Shown piece by piece: positions 38,078-48,659 of a stretch of 64,000 bases of DNA. Source of the stretch: Flabesymbios commensalis (taxonomy: Eukaryota > Annelida > Polychaeta > Terebellida > Flabelligeridae); assembly GCA_964017125.1 (NCBI GenBank), contig OZ024907.1, forward strand, positions 19,016,262 through 19,080,261. The letters run 5' to 3'. Positions within the stretch are counted from its first letter, which is position 1. The number at the start of each line of letters is the position of its first letter. Both the position numbers and the translations under genes were made by a program. The notes under the pieces were generated by a model. The model was not told where the DNA came from, made no database searches, and saw nothing but the letters and a program-made list of their open reading frames with translations.

Positions 38078-38304
38078 TATGACAGACCGACATTAATTAC
38101 CGTATAAATTCTAAATTCATTTAAAGTCAGTACGAGTCGGAAAAGGATAAAGCTAAAAGATTGAATTTCAAGGCAATGAACATGATGAATTGCAGCAGGG
38201 TTGATAGAAAATGCGGCAGTTTGGCTGTTCCGAGAACTGAACACACCCCTGCTGTTTGACAATATAGGTTCACTGCTGCCTCTTCTTTGCACCACATAGT
38301 CTAC

Positions 38305-38395
38305 AAGTTTTCACGTGGTACAGTGGTAAGGGGACATACCTGGAGAGCCAGAGTTCCATGTTCGAAACCGATCATGGACGTGTTTTTTTTAGGAA
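38305..38395 (+). repeat. tRNA-derived SINE or tRNA pseudogene
   Basis: TGGTACAGTGGTAAGG resembles a pol III A box region, and TGTTCGAAACC, about 45 bases later, resembles the B box. TCCATG...CATGGA could form the T-arm or acceptor stem. A run of eight T follows, a pol III terminator. It does not fold into a complete tRNA by eye. Confidence 0.5.
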
Positions 38396-38592
38396 TGAAG
38401 GCCTATTTTTTTGATAAATTATTTCTATATAGGCCTATGTGACTGACAAGAATATTTGTCATAACTCCATTTTGATAGTTAGGCCTAGGCTATAGACTAG
38501 ATACAGTAGGTTATAGGGTAGCCTATTCCACAAACAGTAACAGTAGCCTAACACTAGACTATTAGACTACAGTGACACGGACACGTCGACGA

Positions 38593-38688
38593 CCCAGTAA
38601 ACACATTTGTACAATGTTAGACCAACGTCGAAGACGTTGGGCCGACGGTGTACAAATGGTGTTATACAAATGTTTTGTGTTTGCTGGG
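38593..38688. repeat. CCCAGC palindrome, ACATTTGT-arm subfamily
   Basis: CCCAGTAAACACATTTGTAC on the left, TTTTGTGTTTGCTGGG on the right, and the classic CCAACGTCGAAGACGTTGG centre. It links the ACATTTGT arms to the family's termini and centre. Confidence 0.8.
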
Positions 38689-39190
38689 TAGTGGCCTGTA
38701 ACGGTTAGGCCCACTACTCTGTAGGCAAGACCTACAGTGTAGTCTATTCGACAAGGCCTACTTGCCAAATGTCTTACTTTACTTGGAACCATTCCAGAAC
38801 AATTAGATCTAGATCTATAGGCCAACCATGAATGATTATAACGATCCTAATAAAAAAAAATAAGTGAACAGTCTGTGCCACTGGCAGTGGTTACCAATGC
38901 AGATGCCAGGACATTTGACATGTAAGCCTATCGTAGTCTAAAGGCAGTAATTCTGGACTTATATTCAAACCAAATAGGCCTGGTTTTAAAAAGGGACGTC
39001 GTAAATTACATTGGTACAGATCTTGTCAATTTAAAAATAAAATGGTTCCTATCAAATAGGATTCTAATTGCAAAGCCTAACGTTAGGGCCTAACGTTACA
39101 GAAATGACAGAACTACAGAAGTTATGAAATTAAGGAATGTATAATGCTAATGTCATGCTAATGTCAGGGGGAGACTGGAACAGCCAGATA

Positions 39191-39198
39191 TGACGTCA
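39191..39198. promoter_or_regulatory. isolated perfect CRE
   Basis: TGACGTCA followed by ACATGTGTGAGCTAACACATGT, a local palindrome. No gene start is apparent nearby, so function is doubtful. Confidence 0.2.
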
Positions 39199-39780
39199 CT
39201 GACATGTGTGAGCTAACACATGTCGGGGGCTGACATGTGTTGTAGAATATAGTATGACTTCTAAAGAGACACCCATGTTATAATATTTTATCAAGTACCA
39301 ACGCCTAATATCTCAAAATAGAAGTTAATTACTTCTTATTTTTATTATTTTTATATATTTAAAGCAATAATATTTTTCCATAATATGCCATGTGGTACAG
39401 GAATACACAGGTAAAAGAGTAACTTCGAACATATGAGAAGGCGTTTATTCACTGTGCTCAATGTTGCCAGAACCTTTGACAATTAGCGATAAGACCTTTG
39501 ATGTTTTGAGAATTCTACTTTTGAAGTTGTGGTTACTGGTGGCGCGACGTTTTGCCACTGTTTATGAAAGTCGCGATGTATTATGTAACTAGTTAGTTCT
39601 TACTGTACTTTGTTCATTGTTAAGTATTGCGCACCGCGGCTGCTATTCTCCAACAAGTTCTCTTGGGAATAAAATCTGTGTGATTGACCGATGCGCCTGC
39701 TGTTATGTAGGTCAGGGCGGCCGATTCTCCTGATGTTATATAGGTCAGGTCGATCACACCCATGTGACATTATATATACT

Positions 39781-39836
39781 GTAACCCTTTCTGTGCGGGA
39801 ACATGTCAAAAGTCAATCCTGGCGCTAAAAGAGTCA
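39781..39836. repeat. family P, internally deleted fragment
   Basis: GTAACCCTTTCTGTGCGGGA and CAATCCTGGCGCTAAAAGAGT keep the two outer parts of the palindrome; the centre and the tail are gone. Confidence 0.5.
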
Positions 39837-39850
39837 ACCTTAGATTTAGT

Positions 39851-40087
39851 CTAACCCTTTTCCCGCTAAGTTATTTTATCTAAGTTTTCACCCACTTGAA
39901 GTTGTGTCTCGCTACCGCGACCCACAACTTCAAGAGGGTGAAAAAAACTGATATTTGTTTAATTTGTGAACAAACATTTGCAAATCTTGATTTTTAAACA
40001 CACATTTTATTCCCATTAACAGTGATTTGATCGGTTGATAAATCGGATTAAAGGCGACTATAATCGTGATTGGCGTCTAAAGGGCTA
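39851..40087 (+). repeat. family A element
   Basis: Left end TAACCCTTTTCCCGCTAAG, hairpin TTTTCACCCACTTGAAGTTG and its complement around TCTCGCTACCGCGA, AT-rich tail with TTGCAAATCTTGATTTTTAA, right end TCTAAAGGGCTAA. It matches 19524-19750 along its length, so the tail is part of the element. Confidence 0.75.
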
Positions 40088-41843
40088 AGTGAGCTTGTTG
40101 GAGGAGGAGCAGCCATTTTGTTGTCCTGGGTTTGTTACTCTCATTTGCCGCCTTTTGTTGTTTAATGAGGGGTAATTTCCTAGTGACTATTTATTTCAAT
40201 GTGTGACATAGTCGTTTAGCAGGTATGACTGTCTTATGACTGTATATGGAACGGATGTATACATTATTCAAGTGCACATGGTATCTCATGAAACATTTTG
40301 ATTAAACCTTGTAGTAATACACACCATACTAAACTTGTTCTGTTGTTTCTACCCACGTTTTCTCCGTCTGGATAGACTATATTTCTATAAAAATTAAACG
40401 ATCGAGATTTCAAAATAATTATTTAACTTGCGTCAAACGGTCTTGAACAGTTGTGCCATGCAATCATGACTAACAAAGTTAACTACTGCTTTTTTACAAG
40501 CCTTTTCAGCGCGGGGACAGACTTTAGACATCACCCTTATGACGTCTAAAGTCATGCCCGCACCAGTGCGCCCCCTAACAATACTCTTAGTGTGTGAACA
40601 AATTGCAGAACTATTAAAAATAATTTTGATGCTTTAATTTTTTTATATTAGCACTGTATATCATACCATAATATTAATAAATCTCATTTTCGTCCTGACG
40701 ATAATATTCATAGTAGGTTAAAGTATTAATATTATTAGTCACTGGTGGCAAATGCCACGTGCTTCAAGAACATACACACTCCCAATCAAGATTCTTAAAT
40801 ATGTAAATTTTCGTATCATTCGAGAGGTAGGCCTAATATAAAGTCGGATATTTTGAAAAAAACACGTTGATTTAGTTCAAAATACTGTGATGTTCCGAAG
40901 TGGAAACTTGGTGGTTTTTGGGGTAAAAAGTCAAAAAGTAGTACTTTGTAATAAGAAGGGGTTTCAATTCGAATGGATATAATTTAATCATATGATTACA
41001 GCAAATCCATTGTACTCATGTCCAATGTATGTTAATTATATATAATTGAATATCGCCATTGTTCTGGCCGAACGAAATCGCATAATTTTCAGATTATATT
41101 TTACCGGGTTCATTTTTTAATACAAAGTCAAAAATAAACACGTCCATATCGTCAGCGTGTTTATTTATGACCTCGCATTCATTAATAACTCAGTGTTTAT
41201 TTATAGTGCCGATGCAGCACATCTTAAATGAAAGAGCTCAAAATATTCTCAGGCACATAGTACTAGAGGCTGAGCTACACAAATCAACAGGGATAAAGCG
41301 GGGACCAACCCGTATACAGTATTTGTAAAATATCTTATGGCATTAGGCGGAATCGCAACACTTTGATCGTCTGAAGGATTATTCCACATTATAAATCTTC
41401 TGCTTTTGGAATGTAGTCACATGGTTTGAAATCAACATCGAATGCGGTTCTAGCGCTATCTAAATACTGTACGAATTTACATGAGCTGCATTTCTGACAG
41501 GATTTGAAGTGGTTGAATGTTTCCACCGACTCCCCCCACCCCCCTCAAATGCACCTCTTCAATTCTGTAGCATGCCCAAAACATTTTGGATGGCCACGAT
41601 TATCAGATTATGTATGTACAATTAGATTGCAGTGATTCTAGTGGCAGAGTTGATCCATCAGTGTCCGCAGCAAACTATGCTTTGAAGTGACTAAATGTTT
41701 CCATGCCCCCTCAAATGCAACTGTTAATTTCTTTAGCATGCCCCTATCATTTTGGATGGCTCGATTATGTATGCACAATTAGAATGCAGTGGTTCTAGTG
41801 TTGATCCATCAGTGTCGGCAGCAAACTTTGTTATATGATCTTT
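40088..41843. other. mostly unassigned flank with a 40499 family P fragment and a local duplication
   Basis: 40499-40563 is a shortened family P palindrome (CTTTTCAGCGCGGGGACAG...GTCATGCCCGCACC). 41500-41840 is a diverged tandem duplication of about 175 bp marked by GAATGTTTCCA/AAATGTTTCCA, CCCCCTCAAATGCA, TAGCATGCCC and TTGATCCATCAGTGTC. The rest shows nothing. Confidence 0.5.
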
Positions 41844-41888
41844 AACCCTTTTGCTGCTGGGACCGTATATATACGTTTTCAATCAAGT

Positions 41889-42106
41889 ATAACCCTTAAA
41901 GCGCTGAATTATTTGTGTACAAACCATGTAGACCAAAGGGTTTTATTTAATTTGAAATCATCCTAAATGACTTAGTCAGCTCTTTCCGATTCATTTGAAT
42001 ACCTATGTTATGGGTCGATGGTCATTAGAAATATTGTAATTCTTACAGTGCGGGTATCGGCTTTAGACGTCAGAATCTGACGTCTACAAACGTCAGATTC
42101 TGATAA
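41889..42106 (-). repeat. family P element, reverse orientation, far arm truncated
   Basis: Begins TAACCCTTAAAGCGCTGAAT (the tail end), passes ACCAAAGGG and CCTATGTTATGGGTC, then CTTACAGTGCGGG and the GACGTCAGAATCTGACGTCT palindrome, and breaks off near 42106. A partial TTTAACCCTTTTGCTGCTGG start at 41844 adjoins it. Confidence 0.7.
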
Positions 42107-42499
42107 TATAGTCTGTGGTAGTTGCTCAGTTAATCAACTAAATCAATATGGGGTTGCATCTATTTTTCACAAATATAATCAGATTTTTTATAGAAAAATA
42201 GAAGCAAACAAATCAGCAGGACATTAGTTCAGCTACATCTTGTACCAAAATACAACACGTGTAGCGATATTGAAAAACGACCATGATCTCTCCGCTAAAT
42301 CTGCACTTGGCCTACATTGTTTATCCTTCTGTCACGTGAATAAACATTATATTATGAGAAAGCTACGGGCCCAATAGCCTGCTGACCTACATGGGTGAGA
42401 TATTTTTTAAACAAATGGAAAAAATAATTTTTCGAAGAGTGCATTGTCTACATGTTCGGGCTAATGGAGAAAAATATGTCTTTAATTCACCAAACAATG

Positions 42500-42900
42500 T
42501 CTTTATAGACAAGATTTGACTAGTGTGAAGCCTGTGTCCAAGATGTCTTGGTAGACATTGAGAAAACTTTGACTAGTGTGATACCTCTGTCGAAGATGTC
42601 TTTATGACATTGAGATAACTTTGACCAGAGTGATACCTCTGTCCAAGATGTCTTTATTGACATTGAGAAAGCTTTTGACTGTCTGAGGTAAAATGTGATG
42701 GAATGTAGATTAATTAGGTTGGTCTCATTATTCTGAACTGAGTGAACGATCAACTTCCTGAAACAACACTTTAGAAGAGCTTGATCTTAACAATGAAACT
42801 GGAACACTCAAAATGGTAATTGGTCCTGAGCTCCAGCGTTTTGATTATATCGTTCCATTGGGATAATAACGAGTTCAATACACCATAACTCAGCCAAAAC
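42500..42900 (+). mobile_element. degenerate LINE reverse transcriptase fragment with repeated motif-A region
   Basis: TTTATTGACATTGAGAAAGC (about 42651-42670) encodes FIDIEKAFDCL, the hallmark motif A of LINE reverse transcriptases (catalytic Asp). Directly upstream, two similar 50-60 bp blocks (GATGTCTT...GACATTGAGA...) repeat the same segment, so motif A occurs three times in tandem; only the last is in a readable frame. Stops and shifts follow, and NNETGTLKMV near 42795 resembles the next conserved part. Non-functional. Confidence 0.5.
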
Positions 42901-43195
42901 ATCCCTATGCTAATATAACTAAACGAGATGTTTTTTAATTCCTCAAATAAAGAGGAGGTTATGTGAAAAAGAAGTTAAGGCCATTGAGCCGGTTTGAGCT
43001 TGTGCTTACACAAAAAGCTATAGTAAAGAAGATTATTATTGGGGGGAAAACAGCTAAATCGATTAATTTTTACACGTAAATAATCAAAGGTAATTCTTAA
43101 AAAAACAGGTTCAAGCCTTTCGTCCTATTATATAACCAAAAAAAAACACTTCGAAACAGAATATAAAACAGTTCAATGTAAAGTTCTCGATTTTA

Positions 43196-43328
43196 CCTGG
43201 TGCAGTAGTTAAAGCTGCCTGCTTGAAAAGTCGGAGCTCGCGGTTTCGCCTCCCGCTCTGGCATTCAAGTTTCAAAGAAACAAAGTTAATGTTTCTTTTC
43301 CGCTTACTCGTACAGATTCAATATATTA
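43196..43328 (+). repeat. tRNA-headed SINE, first half (interrupted)
   Basis: CCTGGTGCAGTAGTTAAAGC then a B-box-like GCGGTTTCGCCTCCCGC, followed by CTCTGGCATTCAAGTTTCAA. It matches, in opposite orientation, 53570-53712. The match stops at CAGATTCAATATT, where LINE sequence begins, and resumes near 43872. Confidence 0.7.
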
Positions 43329-43865
43329 ATAATAATAATAAAATTCTATAGCGCCTGAATCCTCGGTGATTCGAGCTCAGAGGCACGACAAACATAATCG
43401 TAATCTGACTAATAGTTCCAAAACCATTTGCGTTTGTCGTCTGGGCCAACCGGACCACCGGGGATTTAAGTCGGAAAAGCCTGACGAAAATACGTTTTCA
43501 ATTTCTTCCGGAAACTAAAGTGTTTTCACAGAGCGAATTTTTAAAGGAAGTTCATTCCAAAGTTTAGGTGCCGCAACAGAAAAGGCCCTGCTGCCTACCG
43601 CGGTTCTGACCCGTGGAACATTCAGCTGATCTAGATCACTGGAACGAAGTGTCCGTACCTTTCGCGATGGCTGAAGCATGTCTCGAATATATACTGCTTG
43701 TCCACTGGTCAGAGCCTGGTAGGTCAGGGAACACAATTTAAATTTGATACTGTAACGAACATCTAACTAGTGCAAAGATTTTAGAAGAGGAGTTATGTGA
43801 CAAAAACGAGGGGACTTTGTTACAACCCGCGCCAAACAGTTATGCAACTTTAATATCTCCTTTTC
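43329..43865 (-). mobile_element. CR1/L2-like LINE, 5'-truncated 3' end
   Basis: On the minus strand, 43736-43515 reads a reverse transcriptase C-terminus: YQALTSGQAVYIRDML, LRSSDLDQLNVPRVRT and the diagnostic FSVAAPKLWNELPLKIRS. A frame change then separates it from SFRKKLKTYFRQAFPT, the normal final residues, so the copy is dead. A short 3'UTR ends GGCGCTATAGAATTTTATT with ATT repeats, a typical LINE tail. It is inserted, in opposite orientation, within a SINE. Confidence 0.75.
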
Positions 43866-43871
43866 AGAGAC

Positions 43872-44050
43872 GTTGAACATTGAGTAGCCTCTGTGACCGT
43901 GCTCGGTCTCAGACCGCCAGGGCTCGAATTTCGAATCCTGTGTCTGGAGGGCAGTGTTATCTCACCATCCCTAGGAAGTTATCTTGGCCCACTTTGACCT
44001 ATTTATGTGCAAAAAGGTGGCCTAACACCCTATTCATTCATTCATTTATT
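43872..44050 (+). repeat. tRNA-headed SINE, second half
   Basis: ATTGAGTAGCCTCTGTGACC, CTCGGTCTCAGACCGCCAGG, GAATCCTGTGTCTGGAGGGC, then TTGGCCCACTTTGACCTATT and a tail of ATTC repeats. Related sequences are at 53409-53712, 54583-54815 and 60330-60430. Confidence 0.7.
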
Positions 44051-44528
44051 CATTCATTTTTATTTCACATCAAAGCATTTTTTGGTTATGGAGGGACATT
44101 GGACTCTTTATTATTCTAATGGTAGGGCCTACAATATATCATTATATTTAAAAACATTGTGAATGCGAAATGAATGCACCTTTAGAGCTTATGAAAGACT
44201 TTTTGATATCACTAGTATTTACCACAATCAACTTGTGACAAACATGCGTAGGCCTATCTTACAAAACAACCCCTAACACCCCATTCATACATTCATTCAT
44301 TCATTCATTTATTTATTTTATTTTACACCAAAGCATTTTTGGTTATGGAGGGGCATTATTATTCGAATGGTATGATATATTATTATATTTAAAAACATTG
44401 TGAATGAAAATGAATGCACCCTTAGTGCCTATGAAAGACTTTTTAATATTATCCACTTTACTGCAAATATTTACCACAATTAACTTGTGACAAACATGCG
44501 TAGGCATATCTTACAAAACAACTGTCTC
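44022..44528. repeat. 252 bp tandem duplication including a SINE tail
   Basis: CCTAACACCC, ATTC repeats, CAAAGCATTTTTGGTTATGG, AAAAACATTGTGAATG and AACTTGTGACAAACATGCGT occur twice in the same order, about 252 bp apart (for example 44230 and 44482). The copies have diverged by several percent and small indels. Confidence 0.8.
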
Positions 44529-44911
44529 GGGCTACCTGTTTTTTTATTATTTGAATGCATAACATGGCAAATATTAAAAAAAAACATTTTTGTAATATTA
44601 ACCTTCAAAAATATTTTTTTTTAAATATGTACAACATAATGAAGATATAGAGGCCGTGATGTTGCCGTCGTCACTAAATTGATCTGGTATTGTATCGTTT
44701 CTTTTTTAACACAACCGATTTAGTTTGACTTTGTTCTGCTTTCCAATTTGAGATGCATTTTCTATTTTAAATCTTTTTCAAGTGAAGTGTTTTTTATCAA
44801 ATGGGTGTTGTATGTTTAGACAGCCAACGCGCAATCGCTGTTTTTAAAGTTCTGCCCTTCAATTTTTCACACCAATAGGGTCTGTAACAGCAAGAGTGCA
44901 GATTTGATAAC

Positions 44912-45161
44912 TTAACCCTTACAGTGCGGGGATCGACTTTAGTCGTTAGAATCTGACGTCTGTAGACGTCAGATTCTGACCACTAAAGTCGATCCCCGCA
45001 CTGTAAGAGTAGAAATATTTCTAATGACCGTAGACCCCTAACATAGGTATTCAAATGAATCGGGAATAGCTAAATAAGCCATTTATGATGATTTCAAGGT
45101 GATAAAAACCGTTTGGTTGGGGTGTTTTTTTTACAAATTAATTCAGCGCTTTAAGAGTTAA
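44912..45161 (+). repeat. family P element, complete
   Basis: TTAACCCTTACAGTGCGGGG, palindrome arms with TCGTTAGAATCTGACGTCTG and complement, GACCGTAGACCCCTAACATA in the tail, right end GCGCTTTAAGAGTTAA. Confidence 0.85.
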
Positions 45162-46011
45162 TTAACGAAGTCTTTAGAAATGTAACGATAACTTGATAAT
45201 AGGTGACACAATGTAACAAAGTCAGAGTATAATCGGATCTACAAATATATTGTAATTGAGTTCTTTCTTCTGCTTAAAATAGGCATATCACATGCATGGC
45301 TCCAAGGCATTCTCGCTGTTATATATATACCCTACTGCATGTGTTTTTGTATCTATAAGATGATTCCTTTCCGTCACACCTTTCCTCAGAAACTGTGTAG
45401 GTCATCCCACAATAATCTTTACGTTTTATGTGTTTTACTGTGATTCACATTTTGAACATAAATGTCAATATTGTTCTCATACGATCCGAAACGTGGTGAA
45501 TTACGTTAGGGAGAAAGAACGAAATTCGATAAATTAGTAGGTCTGAATGTACGAGGTGCGCTGCGCAAATTTTTTTAGATCTTCGAATCTATTGAAATTG
45601 AGTACTGTGTTCGACCTAATGTACACATATCATATATGCACGAGTCCCAAGCCTTGATAGACAACCCTCATTGTCAATATTGCGGTCAACTTCAACGGGG
45701 AGCTTATAACGAGTAGGCCTAACGCGCTAAGCAGATGGTCTCAAATTAAATAAATATGGGTGATTTCACCCACTTGAAGTTGTGGGTTGTGGTAGTAAGA
45801 CACAACTTCAAATGGAACAAAATTTTACTTATTCAATTCAGCCTTTTGTGTAGGCCTACTTTTTTATTTAATTTAGCGCTTTAAGTACTTCACACGTAGG
45901 TGTAAGCATGTTTACACCGTAGTAAGTGCATGTTTGACTCTACAATTTATTTTGGTTGATTTGATAATGCACGTTTATCATTAGTTCATATTGTAAAGCA
46001 CTAATTATCAT
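45162..46011. other. mostly unassigned; one family A hairpin
   Basis: 45764-45822 has TTTCACCCACTTGAAGTTGT around GGTTGTGGTAGTAAGAC with matching CACAACTTCAAATGG. Nothing else was recognised. Confidence 0.5.
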
Positions 46012-46121
46012 AAACTGTTGTTTTAATGTTTGCCCACCGACGCTGGCCTACATTAAAATTGTCTACATTAAAATTGGGACAACGCTGGCCTACATTAAAA
46101 CAGAATTGAGACTACGTCTCT
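46012..46121. repeat. CCCAGC-family copy with internal tandem copy
   Basis: TTGTTTTAATGTTTGCCCACC, then ACGCTGGCCTACATTAAAA appears twice (near 46041 and 46083), before GAGACTACGTCTC. Confidence 0.55.
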
Positions 46122-46182
46122 TGTAACCAGTGCTTCTACGCAGTATACCGTGACTTAGTCATATACACCTCACACGTGGGCT

Positions 46183-46377
46183 TTGACACAGACACGAATT
46201 GGGGCGGGGGCCTGTAAATTTAGATGTCGATATCATATTAAAGAAATGGTTGAAAAATTCAGACAAAATTCTGAAAACAGAAACCCAAGATACTGCACTC
46301 TATGTCATACTACTACACACCACGTCGGAGACGAGTTTTATTATGTACTGAGCTGGGTTTATTTTGAAGAGCAATGA
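46183..46377 (+). mobile_element. possible LINE C-terminal fragment
   Basis: The 64-codon frame reads RIGAGACKF, then RYCTLCHTTTHHVGDEFYYV and LSWVYFEEQ. This matches the layout of the Cys-rich end of many LINE proteins (RxCxLC...GDExHYLxxCxxF), but the last Cys is replaced by Trp and the frame ends early. It may belong to the same relic as the motif-A fragment at 42.5 kb. A chance frame is possible. Confidence 0.4.
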
Positions 46378-46720
46378 ATGCTGCTGTTGGGCGAACACAT
46401 AAACTCTATCTATACACACCATTCTGTTTTAACGTTTTATGTTACTATTAATGTTAATGGGACTAAATTATACTATTGAAATTTGTAAACTGGAGATGAC
46501 TGTTAAGAATACTAACAAATTAAAAGTATACATTAATATCGCATGCTAGTGTATGCTTACAGCATTTGTAAATATCTCACATCTACTATACTACAAGAAC
46601 GGAACTTATATAACTATGTATGTCCTGGTTATGCAGACCACCTTGCCATTGATTGATCAACTTCATATTTTTAACCGACATAGGCCTTGAGTCAGCATTT
46701 AATTTATAACTTACCGACTG

Positions 46721-46785
46721 ATAAACACAACACGTTGAACCAATGTCGTTTTAAAGCAAGCCCATCGTCGAAACGGGGTTTCTAA
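46721..46785. repeat. CCCAGC-family left fragment
   Basis: GATAAACACAACACGTTGAACC, AATGTCGTTTTAAAGCAAGCC and CATCGTCGAAAC cover about half a copy. Confidence 0.45.
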
Positions 46786-47018
46786 AGAAGCGAATTGTGA
46801 GCGACAGGTTATTTAGTGTCTTTTTCTCAATGCAAAGGTATTTGTTGTCATTAGAAATACAATATGCAAACAAAACAATATTATGCAGATAAGGTAATAA
46901 ATAAAATAAATCGCATCTAATGACAAAGAGGGCAAAACGCCCACTGGCGTATGCGCCCTCAAAAAGTTAAATTTTCGAATTTGTAAAAAAACAAGATTGA
47001 GAGAGAAAGCTTGATTTG

Positions 47019-47150
47019 ATCAAGAACTTTATATAGAAGTTATGTGTCCTTCTATATAAAGTTTTTGATTTGATTAATAGGATTTTGGGTAACGCTAGCG
47101 TCTTCATGCCAACGATCGGGGTTCGTTTCCCATTTTACAAATAGCTTCAT
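47019..47150 (+). repeat. hairpin followed by tRNA-like SINE relic
   Basis: ATCAAGAACTTTATATAGAA pairs with TTCTATATAAAGTTTTTGAT (to 47071). Then TGGGTAACGCTAGCGTCTTC and GGGGTTCGTTTCCC resemble A and B box regions about 35 bases apart. Confidence 0.4.
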
Positions 47151-47272
47151 TTGTGTATGTAAAAATTCAGATTTTTCAATTTCAATTAGAATCTAGCATA
47201 ATTGCTCGTTTCACACCATAAGGAGATGTAGCCATACGCGGCGCATCCCGTGTGTCCCCTCTATTCTCCCAT

Positions 47273-47345
47273 TAACCCTTACATCTCTGAACTAATAAAT
47301 TATAATTTTCATTCGCTACCGCGATTCACAACTTCAAACAAATAA
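47273..47345 (+). repeat. family A element, 5' part with broken hairpin
   Basis: ATTAACCCTTACATCTCTG start, TTCATTCGCTACCGCGATTC apex and CACAACTTCAAAC right arm. The left arm is lost. Confidence 0.5.
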
Positions 47346-47650
47346 TGACTTAGATTTATTAAATTTAATTGAAAATGGTCACAAATTAAAGACAAGTTAA
47401 ATATACTTCACTTTTACTCATTCAGACGAGCTTGTGTCAGACAAAAATCCAATGGGACTTCATGACATTGATTCTAATTTTGAAATAGCATTGACATTTC
47501 AGTCTTGTGAATATTGAAATTACAATTCACAATGGTGAATGTAGAATCTTGAAAAAGCGCGTCATGTATATATCCGGATATCCAAAAATAAAGTTAAACC
47601 TCCTTTTGAAATCCTGGATTCAGCCATGTTCTTCAAAATAGATATCGTAT

Positions 47651-47747
47651 CCCAGCAAGCACGGATGTTTACCCAATGCTGGTCCAACGTCTAGAACGTC
47701 GAATCAACATTAGGCGAGGATTGGGTCAGCGTATCGTGTTTGTCGGG
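47651..47747. repeat. CCCAGC palindrome family, full-length variant
   Basis: CCCAGCAAGCACGGATGTTTA, centre GGTCCAACGTCTAGAACGTCG, right part GTATCGTGTTTGTCGGGA. It is followed by unassigned AT-rich DNA to about 48650. Confidence 0.7.
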
Positions 47748-48659
47748 ATGTTGTTTAGTTCAGGTGTGGCAGAAATGTCTAAAATAGCTCATTACGGAGT
47801 ATATAATAAATATCACAGACATATGTTATTATATTATTTAAAATAGAGCTATCGAATTTGTTGTAATGTCACGAAAGTCTATATATATTGTATTCCTATA
47901 CAAGGAATCAGTGTCTAATTTATAAATTAGAGATGCACTGAATGTCAATCGCACCTAATATAGTTTATTGTTATATTTTCTCATATAGTATTTTATATAT
48001 TATTATTATACGCATACAGTAAATTGATGGTCCAAAAATATATAATAAAATTCGTGAGGGAACCCTACCCTTTACCTACAATGTTTTTACAAATGCAATT
48101 TCCATGATATTCTAAAACAGATAAAGATCAAAACCCACAATGCTTTTTTAATTTTATTTAGCTTATGACCAGTACATCTGTTTAGCTCAGATACAATGGC
48201 ATAGATATTATCAGTATATATACACACATGGTAGACATGGTACGTCCATGAAGTGAAAATTGTTCAGTTACTACACATTATTTTATCCCCGATTTTAGCA
48301 TACTAGACTGGTCGTGATGTGATAGAACTGGTTTATGCACGCTAGGCAACAACTATATTCACATACAGCTCTATGCAAAATATACAAAGATTAAAAGTAA
48401 GTAAAACTGTGGCTTAATCAAGTTTCGACAGCGACTATGATTTAAGTGACTTTATGGTTCCCCGGTACGTTAAAAACCATGTTATCTGTGAATAAAAAAT
48501 ATATATATAGATTAAATATATATGCCAAATGAAGTAGCTTATTATCGCACATTACAGCCTGAGCAGCAGCAGACAATACCCCATGTACAACGGTTATTAA
48601 TATCGGAATAGATTGAATGTGAGATATAATACAAAACCGTCAACTGTCTCTTAAACTTT

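Noticed and set aside
38305-38395. Intact tRNA gene
   Set aside because: A and B box-like words are present, but I cannot form a complete cloverleaf with a clear anticodon arm, so it is called a SINE or pseudogene.
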